A stretch of 9,910 nt of DNA, from NCBI GenBank assembly GCA_028287035.1, contig JAQBQL010000036.1, positions 1 to 9,910 of the forward strand. The letters run 5' to 3'. The DNA comes from Labilithrix sp. GTDB lineage: Bacteria > Myxococcota > Polyangia > Polyangiales > Polyangiaceae. Positions within the stretch are counted from its first letter, which is position 1. Each line of letters begins with the position of its first letter. Shown here one piece after another: positions 1-7,765 of this stretch. The position numbers and the translations under genes are program-made. Under the pieces are notes generated by a model that made no database searches, was not told the DNA's origin, and saw only the letters and a program-made list of their open reading frames with translations.

Positions 1-419
1 CAGGGCGCGAGGAGCGCGAACGCCGCCGCCGCGAGCGCACGCCCGCGCGAGGCGCCCGTCGCTCGCAGGGCCGCGTACGGCAGCGCCGCGGCGAGGCTGG
101 CGAGCGCCACGCTCGCGACGCGCGCCGCGGCGAGGGAACGCCCGAGCACCGCAAGGGCCCCGCCGAGCGCCCAGAACGGGAAGGGCAGCCAGCTCGTGCC
201 CGACGGATCGAGATGCGGCCTCCGCGCGAAGGTCTGCGCGATCGTCACGCGCGCGAAGTCGTCGTCCGAGACGTGATCGAAGCCGAGCGCCAGCGCGGCG
301 CCGCACGCCGCCGCGAACCCGAGCACGATGACCAACGCCGCACCACGCGCCACGAAGAACGAAGCCGCCGACCGCGACCTCGGCGGGGTCACGGCGGCGG
401 CCGCGTCGCGTGCGCGCAC
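1..419 (-). CDS. N-terminal part of a multi-membrane glycosyltransferase-like (GT-C / GT39-ArnT type) protein, truncated by window edge
   Basis: Reading the minus strand from a GTG at 419 gives about 139 codons that stay open to the window edge. The start is 10 bp after the secG stop. Residues about 22-48 form a hydrophobic helix. A loop with an Asp cluster follows (SDDDFARVTIAQ, about residues 53-64), then the segment DPSGTSWLPFPFW (about 72-84) and further Ala/Leu-rich membrane segments. An N-terminal helix followed by an acidic loop and more membrane segments is typical of GT-C-fold, lipid-linked sugar transferases such as the GT39/PMT and ArnT groups, where the first loop carries catalytic Asp residues. 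Family assignment is an inference from this layout; the remaining helices and the soluble domain lie outside the window. No good ribosome-binding site precedes the GTG. A GTG at 392 or a start inside secG is possible. The spacing suggests co-transcription with secG. Confidence 0.62.
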   Translation of the reverse strand, partial: MRARDAAAAVTPPRSRSAASFFVARGAALVIVLGFAAACGAALALGFDHVSDDDFARVTIAQTFARRPHLDPSGTSWLPFPFWALGGALAVLGRSLAAARVASVALASLAAALPYAALRATGASRGRALAAAAFALLAP

Positions 420-429
420 GCCGGACCGG

Positions 430-861
430 TCAGGGGGCGGGGACGGGAGCGGGAGGCGTCGTGCCGCCCGTCGTGCCGGGTCCCGGCGCGTTCATCATCG
501 AGCCACCCGCGCTCGGCGCGGTGGACCCGGTGGTCGCAGGGGTGGCGGGAGCCGTGCTCTTGTCGCGCTTCGTCCCGCGGTCCTTCGCCTTCTGCTCCTC
601 TTGCGCGATCTTGGCGCGGAGCCCGCTGTCCTTGGCGGACGACAGGTACGCGAGCGTGACGCTCGTGAGCATGAAGATGCCCGCGCAGATGGCGGTGGCC
701 CGCGTGAGGATGTTGCCGGCGCCGCTGCCGCCGAAGACCTGCGCCGAAGCACCGCCGAACGCGGAGCCCATGCCTCCGCCCTTCCCCTGCTGGAGGAGGA
801 CGACGAACATGAGGATGACGCAGACGACTACGTGAACGGCGCTGATGAAAGTTGAAAGCAT
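430..861 (-). CDS. secG: SecG, preprotein translocase subunit, with long Pro/Thr/Gly-rich tail
   Basis: SecG is the small accessory membrane subunit of the SecYEG channel, which exports unfolded proteins. The 143-residue product has a first membrane helix at about residues 4-23, then the conserved cytoplasmic loop LLQQGKGGGMGSAFGG (about 22-37). A second helix spans about residues 51-74. After that comes a charged stretch and a tail rich in Ala, Pro, Thr and Gly (about 95-143). Typical SecG proteins are roughly 75-110 residues, so the tail is extra. The ATG at 861 was chosen because it begins directly before the first helix; the open frame upstream runs into tpiA and has no family match. There are 8 bp between the tpiA stop and this ATG and no evident ribosome-binding site, so translation is probably coupled to tpiA. 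It is the fourth gene of gap-pgk-tpiA-secG, a common bacterial arrangement. Confidence 0.93.
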   Translation of the reverse strand: MLSTFISAVHVVVCVILMFVVLLQQGKGGGMGSAFGGASAQVFGGSGAGNILTRATAICAGIFMLTSVTLAYLSSAKDSGLRAKIAQEEQKAKDRGTKRDKSTAPATPATTGSTAPSAGGSMMNAPGPGTTGGTTPPAPVPAP

Positions 862-869
862 GGGGGCAG

Positions 870-1634
870 TCAGGAAGCTCGGGCGGCCTTGGCGATAGCA
901 CCGAACGAGGCAGCATCCAAGCTTGCCCCGCCGACCAGCGCTCCGTCGACGTTGGGACAGGCGAACAGCGATGCGGCGTTGTCCGGTTTGACCGACCCGC
1001 CGTAGAGGATGCGCGTACGGGCTGCGAGGTCCTCGTCCTTGGCCTCGAGCCACTGACGGATGGCGGCATGAACCTCTTCGGCCTCGGCGGGACCGGCGGT
1101 CCGGCCCGTCCCGATCGCCCACACCGGCTCGTACGCGATCGCGACGGCCTTCGGCGAGCGCGCGATCACGTCGAGGAACGCGTCGACCTGCTGCTTCACG
1201 ATGCGCAGCGCCTCGCCGCGCTCGCGCTGCTCGAGGTGCTCGCCGACGCAGATGATCGGCAGGAGCCCGTGATCGAGCGCCGCCGCCGCCTTCTCCGCCA
1301 CGAGCGCGTCGGTCTCGTGGCTGTACGTGCGGCGCTCGCTGTGACCGACGATGACCCACGTGCAGCCGCACTCGGCGAGCATCGGGCCGCTGATCTCGCC
1401 GGTGAAGGCGCCCTGGTTCTTCGGGTGGATGTCCTGTGCCGCGAGCAGCACGTCGGAGTCCTCGAGCGTCGCCGCGACCGCGGCGAGCGCGGTGTACGGC
1501 GGCGCGACGACGAGGTCGACGTCCCGCAGATCGCGGGCGAACGCGACGCACGCCTCGGCGAGCTCGACGCCGGTGCGTCCACCGTTGTGCATCTTCCAGT
1601 TACCAGCGACGAGGAGCCTTCGGTTCGGGTTCAC
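870..1634 (-). CDS. tpiA: Triosephosphate isomerase
   Basis: This cytoplasmic enzyme interconverts dihydroxyacetone phosphate and glyceraldehyde 3-phosphate in glycolysis and gluconeogenesis. The 254-residue product has the normal length and all hallmark residues: Asn12 and Lys14 in GNWKMH, the electrophile His98 in VIVGHSERR, and the catalytic base Glu169 in AYEPVWAIGTG, whose following residues begin the mobile loop 6. It also has the phosphate-binding YGGSVKP (211-217) and GALVGGASL (231-239). The start is a GTG at 1634 that overlaps the pgk stop in a GTGA arrangement (4 bp shared). No strong ribosome-binding site is visible, which fits translational coupling to pgk. Nothing is missing or odd in the protein. 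Confidence 0.98.
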   Translation of the reverse strand: MNPNRRLLVAGNWKMHNGGRTGVELAEACVAFARDLRDVDLVVAPPYTALAAVAATLEDSDVLLAAQDIHPKNQGAFTGEISGPMLAECGCTWVIVGHSERRTYSHETDALVAEKAAAALDHGLLPIICVGEHLEQRERGEALRIVKQQVDAFLDVIARSPKAVAIAYEPVWAIGTGRTAGPAEAEEVHAAIRQWLEAKDEDLAARTRILYGGSVKPDNAASLFACPNVDGALVGGASLDAASFGAIAKAARAS

Positions 1635-2842
1635 CGGCGGAGAACCTCGATGCCGGGCAGCTTCTTCCCTTCGATGAGCTCGAGCGACGCGCCGCCGCCC
1701 GTCGAGATGTGGCTGAACTTCTCGGCGACGCCTTCGCCGGCGAGCTTCACGGCCGACGCGCTGTCGCCGCCGCCGATGACCGTGAACGCCTTCGACGCGG
1801 CGAGCGCCCGCGCGACCCCGAAGGTGCCTGCGGAGAAGGGCGCCTTCTCGAAGAGCCCCATCGGACCATTCCAGAACACCGACTTCGCGGTATCGAAGTG
1901 CTTCTGGAACAGCTCGAGCGACTTCGGCCCGATGTCCAGCGCCATGCCGTTCTCGGGCACCGCGTCGAACGCGACGACCTCGCCCTTCTTGGCGTTGATG
2001 TTGTCGGCGACGACGAGGTCGACCGGCAGGATCAGCGCGACCTTCTTCTCGCGCGCCTTCTCGAGGATGGTGCGGGCGAGCGCCAGCTTGTCGTCCTCGA
2101 TCTTGGACTTCTGGAGGTTCGCGCCGCGCGCAGCGAGGAACGTGTTGGCCATGGCCCCGCCGATGATGAGCGCGTCGACCTTCTCGAGCAGCGCCTCGAG
2201 CACGGCGATCTTGTCCGACACCTTGGCCCCGCCGAGCACCGCCACGAACGGGCGATCCGGAGAGCCGACGATCTTGCCGAGGGCGGCGATCTCCTTCTCG
2301 AGGAGGAAGCCGCAGCCCCGCTCGCGCACCGCCTTCGGAAGCGCATGGACCGAGGCGTGCGCGCGGTGCACGGCGCCGAACGCGTCGTCCACGTACACGT
2401 CGCAGAGCTCGGCGAGCTTGGCCGCGAACGCCTCGTCGTCCTTCTCTTCCTCGGGGTGGAACCGGAGGTTCTCGAGGAGGCAGACCTGCCCCGCCCGGAG
2501 GTCGTAGACCACCTTCTTCGCGGCGTCGCCCACGCAGTCCTCGGGGATGTGGACCTCGGCGCCGAGGAGCTCGGCGAGCCGCGAGCCCACCGGCTCCATC
2601 GACAGCTTCGGATCCGGACCCTTCTTCGGCCTGCCGAGGTGGCTCGCGAGGATGACCCGCGCGCCACGCTCCATCGCGTGCTTGATGGTGGGTAGCGCCT
2701 CGACGATGCGCGCATCGTCCGCGATGACCTGCGTTCCGTCCGGCTGCTCTTCGAGCGGGACGTTGAAGTCGACGCGGATGAAGACGCGCTTGTTCTCGAT
2801 CGGAAGCTCTTTGATGGTGGTGATGCCATCGAGGGTGGTCAC
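1631..2842 (-). CDS. pgk: Phosphoglycerate kinase
   Basis: This cytoplasmic enzyme transfers the acyl phosphate of 1,3-bisphosphoglycerate to ADP, producing ATP and 3-phosphoglycerate. The 403-residue product has the normal length. The N-terminal substrate-binding residues are present: Arg23, Asp25 and Asn27 in RVDFNVPL, His68 and Arg71 in SHLGRPK, Arg126 in LENLRFHPEEE, and Arg159 in the DAFGAVHRAHAS segment. The C-terminal nucleotide domain has GGAKVSDK with Lys206 and Lys210, NGPMGLFE, and the GGGDS turn at 357-361. The start is a GTG at 2842; a modest AAAGGGA ribosome-binding element lies about 10 nt upstream. The gap stop is 25 bp away, and the tpiA start overlaps the pgk stop, so the three genes look like one transcript. 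Confidence 0.98.
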   Translation of the reverse strand: MTTLDGITTIKELPIENKRVFIRVDFNVPLEEQPDGTQVIADDARIVEALPTIKHAMERGARVILASHLGRPKKGPDPKLSMEPVGSRLAELLGAEVHIPEDCVGDAAKKVVYDLRAGQVCLLENLRFHPEEEKDDEAFAAKLAELCDVYVDDAFGAVHRAHASVHALPKAVRERGCGFLLEKEIAALGKIVGSPDRPFVAVLGGAKVSDKIAVLEALLEKVDALIIGGAMANTFLAARGANLQKSKIEDDKLALARTILEKAREKKVALILPVDLVVADNINAKKGEVVAFDAVPENGMALDIGPKSLELFQKHFDTAKSVFWNGPMGLFEKAPFSAGTFGVARALAASKAFTVIGGGDSASAVKLAGEGVAEKFSHISTGGGASLELIEGKKLPGIEVLRR

Positions 2843-2867
2843 GTGCGCTGTCCCTTTCGCGTTCGGA

Positions 2868-3884
2868 TCAGAGTTTCGAGGAGACGAGCTGCGCCAGCTC
2901 GACCATCCGGTTCGAGAAGCCCCACTCGTTGTCGTACCAGCTCATCACCTTGGCGAAGCTGTCGCCCATCACCTGCGTGACGGTGCCGTCGAACGTCGAG
3001 GAGCGCGGATCGCCGATGTAGTCGCTCGAGACGAGCTGCTCCTCGGTGTAGCCGAGGATGCCCTTCATGGGGCCTTCGGCGGCCGCCTTCATGGCGGCGT
3101 GGATCGACTCCTTCGTCATCGGCTTCTCGGACTCGAAGGTGAGGTCGACGAGGCTCACGTCCATGGTGGGGACGCGGATCGACTGGCCGTCGAACTTGCC
3201 CTTCAGCGCCGGGATGACCTCGGAGAGCGCCTTCGCGGCGCCGGTCGACGACGGGATCATGTTCATCGCCGCGGCGCGCGCGCGGCGGAGGTCGCCCTTG
3301 CGGTGCGGGATGTCGAGGACCGCCTGATCGTTCGTGTACGAGTGGACCGTCGTCATGAGCGCGCGCTTCACGCCGAAGTTGTCGTGGAGGACCTTCGCGA
3401 CGGGGGCGAGGCAGTTCGTGGTGCACGAGCCGCACGAGATGACGTGGTGCTTCGCGCCGTCGTAGATCTCGGTGTTGACGCCGAGCACGATGGTCGCGTC
3501 CTGGCCCTTCGCGGGGGCGGAGATGATGACCTTCTTCGCGCCCGCCTCGATGTGGGCCTGGGCCTTGTCCTTGTCGGTGAAGAGGCCGGTGCACTCGAGA
3601 ACGATGTCGACGCCGAGCTCCTTCCACGGGAGCTTGCCGGGCTCCTTCTCGGCCACGATGCGGATCGATTTTCCGCCGATCTCGAGGCTGCCCTCGCCGG
3701 CGGTCGCGCGGACCTCGGCGCGGCCGTGCACGGTGTCGTAGTTGTAGAGGTGGGCAAGGGTCTTCGCGTCGGTGAGGTCGTTGATGGCGACGATCTCGAG
3801 GTCGCTCACCTTGCGCTCGGTGAGCGCGCGAACGATGCAGCGACCGATGCGTCCGAACCCGTTGATCGCAATCTTCCTGGCCAT
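2868..3884 (-). CDS. gap: Glyceraldehyde-3-phosphate dehydrogenase, NAD-type
   Basis: This enzyme catalyses the oxidative phosphorylation of glyceraldehyde 3-phosphate to 1,3-bisphosphoglycerate, feeding the next gene's product, Pgk. The 338-residue protein begins with a Rossmann fold (INGFGRIGR, 7-15). Asp36 in INDLTD ends the second strand; an Asp here normally binds the adenosine ribose of NAD and disfavours NADP, which supports a glycolytic role. The catalytic Cys154 lies in GSCTTNCLAP and its partner His181 in TTVHSYTNDQ. A less usual feature is Cys151, giving C-G-S-C where SNAS-C is common. The ATG at 3884 starts exactly at the Rossmann motif and has AGGAG 11 nt upstream; a much longer open frame upstream overlaps the DUF99 gene and is rejected. 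It is the first gene of the glycolytic cluster. Confidence 0.98.
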   Translation of the reverse strand: MARKIAINGFGRIGRCIVRALTERKVSDLEIVAINDLTDAKTLAHLYNYDTVHGRAEVRATAGEGSLEIGGKSIRIVAEKEPGKLPWKELGVDIVLECTGLFTDKDKAQAHIEAGAKKVIISAPAKGQDATIVLGVNTEIYDGAKHHVISCGSCTTNCLAPVAKVLHDNFGVKRALMTTVHSYTNDQAVLDIPHRKGDLRRARAAAMNMIPSSTGAAKALSEVIPALKGKFDGQSIRVPTMDVSLVDLTFESEKPMTKESIHAAMKAAAEGPMKGILGYTEEQLVSSDYIGDPRSSTFDGTVTQVMGDSFAKVMSWYDNEWGFSNRMVELAQLVSSKL

Positions 3885-3919
3885 GACTCTGTACGCTCCT
3901 GTGCCGGTTTGGGGCCCGG

Positions 3920-3948
3920 ACCGTAGTCGGGCGCCCGGCGCGGAGCAA
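3920..3948 (-). promoter_or_regulatory. Possible promoter for the gap-pgk-tpiA-secG operon
   Basis: Within the 76 bp between the DUF99 stop and the gap start, the minus strand shows TTGCTC (3948-3943) and TACGGT (3925-3920) separated by 17 bp. Each box matches the sigma-70 consensus at only three of six positions. The site would give a leader of roughly 30 nt before the gap ATG, with its AGGAG inside. The spacer holds a perfect 10-bp palindrome, CGGGCGCCCG (3928-3937), which could be an operator or chance in GC-rich DNA. No terminator separates DUF99 from gap, so read-through from upstream is also possible. Confidence 0.25.
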
Positions 3949-3960
3949 GCACGGCTCAGG

Positions 3961-4596
3961 CTAGGCCCGTCCCCGGCTCCTCCCGGTCGTGATGCCGCCG
4001 GCGATGAGGTGCGCGAGCCGAAGCGGCTCGGGCAGGTTCCCGTGAAGCGTCGTGTTCTTGACGAGCGCCCGGGCTTCGGGAAGCGAGAGTCCCGCGCGCT
4101 GCACCCAGAGCGGCCCGACCACGGCCTTGCCGATGCCGGTCGGGCCCGCGGCGCCACGCAGCGCGCGGCCCGAGACGCCGAGCGGCTCGGGCGTGCCGGC
4201 GGCCTCGATGAGCTGCCACTTGCGCGCCGCGCCGGGCACGGGGGGACGGGCGCCGTGGCCATCGCCGAGGAGCGCCTGCCGGACCGCCTCGAGGTCCGGA
4301 CGCCGCCGCATGACGACGAGGACCGGGACGTCGAGGCCCGCCGAGAGCGCGTGGATGTCGACCACGTTGAACCCGCCGACCGCGATGCCCTGGAGGACCA
4401 CCGCCTTGAGGTGCGTGCGGAACTGGCTGGCGCGCACGACGTCGATCATCACGCGGGTCGCGTTCGCGCCGTCACGGCGGATGCGCCCGCTCACGATCCC
4501 ATCGACGCGCGTCCCGGCGCACACGACGCCCACGAGGAGCACGTCCCCCCGGTGCTCCCGCGCGAAAGGCCCATCGTCGAAACCGATGACGTTCAT
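3961..4596 (-). CDS. DUF99 family protein (UPF0215-type, endonuclease V-like fold)
   Basis: The 211-residue product carries hallmarks of the DUF99 family. These are an N-terminal strand ending in an acidic pair (IGFDDGPF, Asp7 and Asp8), a central GGFNVVDI segment with Asp80, PVLVVMRRRPD (91-101), and the C-terminal signature PLRLAHLIAGGITTGRSRGR (191-210). The family is best known from archaea and is thought to share the RNase H-like fold of endonuclease V; from memory, archaeal members have been linked to cleavage at deoxyuridine, but I am not certain. Asp7 and Asp80 are candidate metal ligands by analogy. No signal peptide or membrane helix is visible, so a cytoplasmic DNA- or RNA-acting role is inferred. 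The ATG at 4596 starts right at the first strand, with GGAG 10 nt upstream. It lies between the ftsH terminator and gap, alone in function among its neighbours. Confidence 0.85.
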   Translation of the reverse strand: MNVIGFDDGPFAREHRGDVLLVGVVCAGTRVDGIVSGRIRRDGANATRVMIDVVRASQFRTHLKAVVLQGIAVGGFNVVDIHALSAGLDVPVLVVMRRRPDLEAVRQALLGDGHGARPPVPGAARKWQLIEAAGTPEPLGVSGRALRGAAGPTGIGKAVVGPLWVQRAGLSLPEARALVKNTTLHGNLPEPLRLAHLIAGGITTGRSRGRA

Positions 4597-4602
4597 TCAG
4601 GT

Positions 4603-4698
4603 GGGGCTCCGCCCCTCGCTTCGCGAGCCTCCCCGTCCGCGTTGCGCTGCGCACGGCGTTGGCGTGCATCGCCTGTCGGCGAACGGCGCTGCGCGCCG
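4603..4698. repeat. Cluster of small GC-rich hairpins with GCTNCGC apices in the DUF99 upstream region
   Basis: The 184-bp spacer between ftsH and the DUF99 gene holds four copies of GCTNCGC, at 4606-4612, 4618-4624, 4646-4652 and 4688-4694. Each is the apex of a small inverted repeat with a 3-nt loop. The stems are 4603-4607/4611-4615 (5 bp), 4615-4619/4623-4627 (5 bp, sharing base 4615 with the first), 4643-4646/4650-4653 (4 bp) and 4684-4689/4693-4698 (6 bp). This may be a dispersed REP-like intergenic repeat, but one window cannot show that it recurs elsewhere. No convincing coding frame or promoter was seen in the spacer. Confidence 0.45.
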
Positions 4699-4720
4699 CG
4701 GGGCACGCCGCTCGAGCCTC

Positions 4721-4763
4721 ACACAAAACGAGAACGGCCAGCGAGGGGTCGCTGGCCGTCTCG
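4721..4763 (-). terminator. Intrinsic (rho-independent) terminator of ftsH
   Basis: Beginning 17 bp after the ftsH stop, the minus-strand transcript forms a near-perfect hairpin. Its left arm is CGAGACGGCCAGCGA (4763-4749), its loop is CCCC, and its right arm is TCGCTGGCCGTTCTCG with one unpaired T. That is 15 base pairs around a single bulge, followed at once by a U-run (UUUU, 4728-4725). No T-run follows on the plus strand, so it is oriented to stop ftsH transcription. It separates the tilS-ftsH transcript from DUF99-gap. Confidence 0.9.
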
Positions 4764-4780
4764 TCACTGCGGGGTGAGGG

Positions 4781-6724
<1,944 letters not shown>

Positions 6725-6818
6725 GTTGGCCTCGAGCCTCCAAGGCTACTACGTCAGATGCCCTTCATCGAGGGCCGGATTCGCGAGCCCCGCACGAAAG
6801 CCGCGCGTGGGAACGACT

Positions 6819-6847
6819 ACGATAGCCACCAAGTCGCACGAGCGAAA
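6819..6847 (-). promoter_or_regulatory. Weak candidate promoter upstream of ftsH
   Basis: The 158-bp tilS-ftsH gap is long enough to hold a promoter. The best minus-strand match I find is TTTCGC (6847-6842), a 17-bp spacer, and TATCGT (6824-6819), which matches four of six positions of the -10 consensus; the -35 box is poor. It would leave a leader of about 90 nt. A small 5-bp inverted repeat at 6760-6775 lies in that leader. Given the GC content this may be chance, and ftsH may instead be read through from tilS. Confidence 0.17.
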
Positions 6848-6883
6848 GACGCGTCACGCGGATTGCAGGCGCGGCCCTGCGAT

Positions 6884-7765
6884 TCACGGCTCGCGCGCGG
6901 CACGCACCTTCGGCTCGTACCGGACCACGAGATCGCCGGGCAACCACACGCGTGCGGTCCGCGAGCGGGTCCGCATGAGCTCCGCGAGCGCGGTCTGCGT
7001 GGCCCGCGGGAGTCCGGTCGCGCTGGCGGCCTGCGCCTCGTCGTCTTGCGTCAGGGCCGTGAGCTGGTCCGCGAGCGCGGTGAGATGATCGACGATGCCG
7101 GGCGACAGGGCGGCGAGGAGCGGCAGCAGCTCGGCCCGCACCCGCGCCCGCGCGTAGCGAGAATCGAGGTTCGACGGATCACTCGCGAAGGAGATCCCGT
7201 GCCGCCCGAGGTGTGCCTCGATCGATGCGCGGCGCGCCCGGAGCAGCGGTCGCACGAGCCCGAGCTCCGTCGCGGCGAGCGGCGCGCGCGGCGGGAGGAC
7301 CGCGAGACCACGCGGCCCGGCGCCGCGGAGGAGGCGGAGCAGCACCGTCTCGGCGCGGTCGTCGGCGTGGTGAGCGGTGGCGATCACCGACGCTCCCGCC
7401 GCGCGCGCCGCCACCGCGAGCGCCTCGTAGCGAGCGGCGCGTGCCCGCGCTTGCAGGTTACCGCCCTTCGCGAGCCGCACCGTGCTGCGCGTGAACGGAA
7501 CGCCGAGCGACGCGGCGAGCGCCTCGGCGAGGTCGAGCTCGCCGCCCGCTTCGGGACGGAGCCCGTGGTCGACGCCGTGGGCGACCACCTCGATCGCGAA
7601 CGTCGACGCGAGCCGCGCAAGGACGTGGAGCAGCGCCGCCGAGTCCGGTCCGCCGCTCGCGGCGACGAGCACCCGAGTGCCGGCCGGGAGCGCTGCCTCA
7701 CCGGCGAGCGCGCGGCGCGCGATCGTGAGGAGCGAGGGCGCCCCGCGACGCTCCGCGAGCTTCAC
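6884..7765 (-). CDS. tilS: tRNA(Ile)-lysidine synthase, short form
   Basis: TilS uses ATP to attach lysine to the wobble cytidine (C34) of tRNA(Ile2), switching its reading from AUG to AUA; it is normally essential. With the start chosen here the product has 293 residues. The N-type ATP pyrophosphatase PP-loop is SGGPDS (37-42). It is followed by the family segments GNLQARARAARYEAL (about 102-116) and TAHHADDRAETVLLRLLRG (about 130-148), and a segment resembling the conserved RPLL...DPSNLDSRYARARVR. The C-terminal domain of the 430-residue E. coli type is absent. The GTG at 7765 overlaps the stop codon of the lipoprotein gene (GTGA), which decides the start; an open frame extends 23 codons further upstream, but that part is Arg/Asp-rich and lies wholly inside the lipoprotein gene. 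ftsH follows after 159 bp; hpt, often present between the two, is absent. Confidence 0.92.
   Translation of the reverse strand: MKLAERRGAPSLLTIARRALAGEAALPAGTRVLVAASGGPDSAALLHVLARLASTFAIEVVAHGVDHGLRPEAGGELDLAEALAASLGVPFTRSTVRLAKGGNLQARARAARYEALAVAARAAGASVIATAHHADDRAETVLLRLLRGAGPRGLAVLPPRAPLAATELGLVRPLLRARRASIEAHLGRHGISFASDPSNLDSRYARARVRAELLPLLAALSPGIVDHLTALADQLTALTQDDEAQAASATGLPRATQTALAELMRTRSRTARVWLPGDLVVRYEPKVRAAREP

Noticed and set aside
1..429. tRNA gene downstream of secG, a common arrangement
   Set aside because: No cloverleaf or T-loop consensus was found; the region reads as a membrane protein on the minus strand.
852..2507. 551-codon plus-strand frame antisense to tpiA and pgk
   Set aside because: Composition shifts along its length and no motif is present; the minus strand holds two certain glycolytic genes with full catalytic motifs.
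2547..3926. 459-codon plus-strand frame antisense to gap
   Set aside because: It mirrors a certain gene and has no domain or plausible start context.
3885..4262. N-terminal extension of about 126 codons on gap
   Set aside because: It overlaps the DUF99 gene in another frame, is Arg/Pro/Ser-rich, and the ATG at 3884 begins exactly at the Rossmann fold with AGGAG upstream.
4472..4726. Minus-strand 84-codon frame spanning the ftsH-DUF99 spacer
   Set aside because: It overlaps the DUF99 start region in a different frame, has no domain, and its spacer part is made of the mini-hairpins.
6760..6775. Small inverted repeat between tilS and ftsH as a tilS terminator
   Set aside because: The stem is only 5 bp with a 6-nt loop and no U-run follows on the minus strand.
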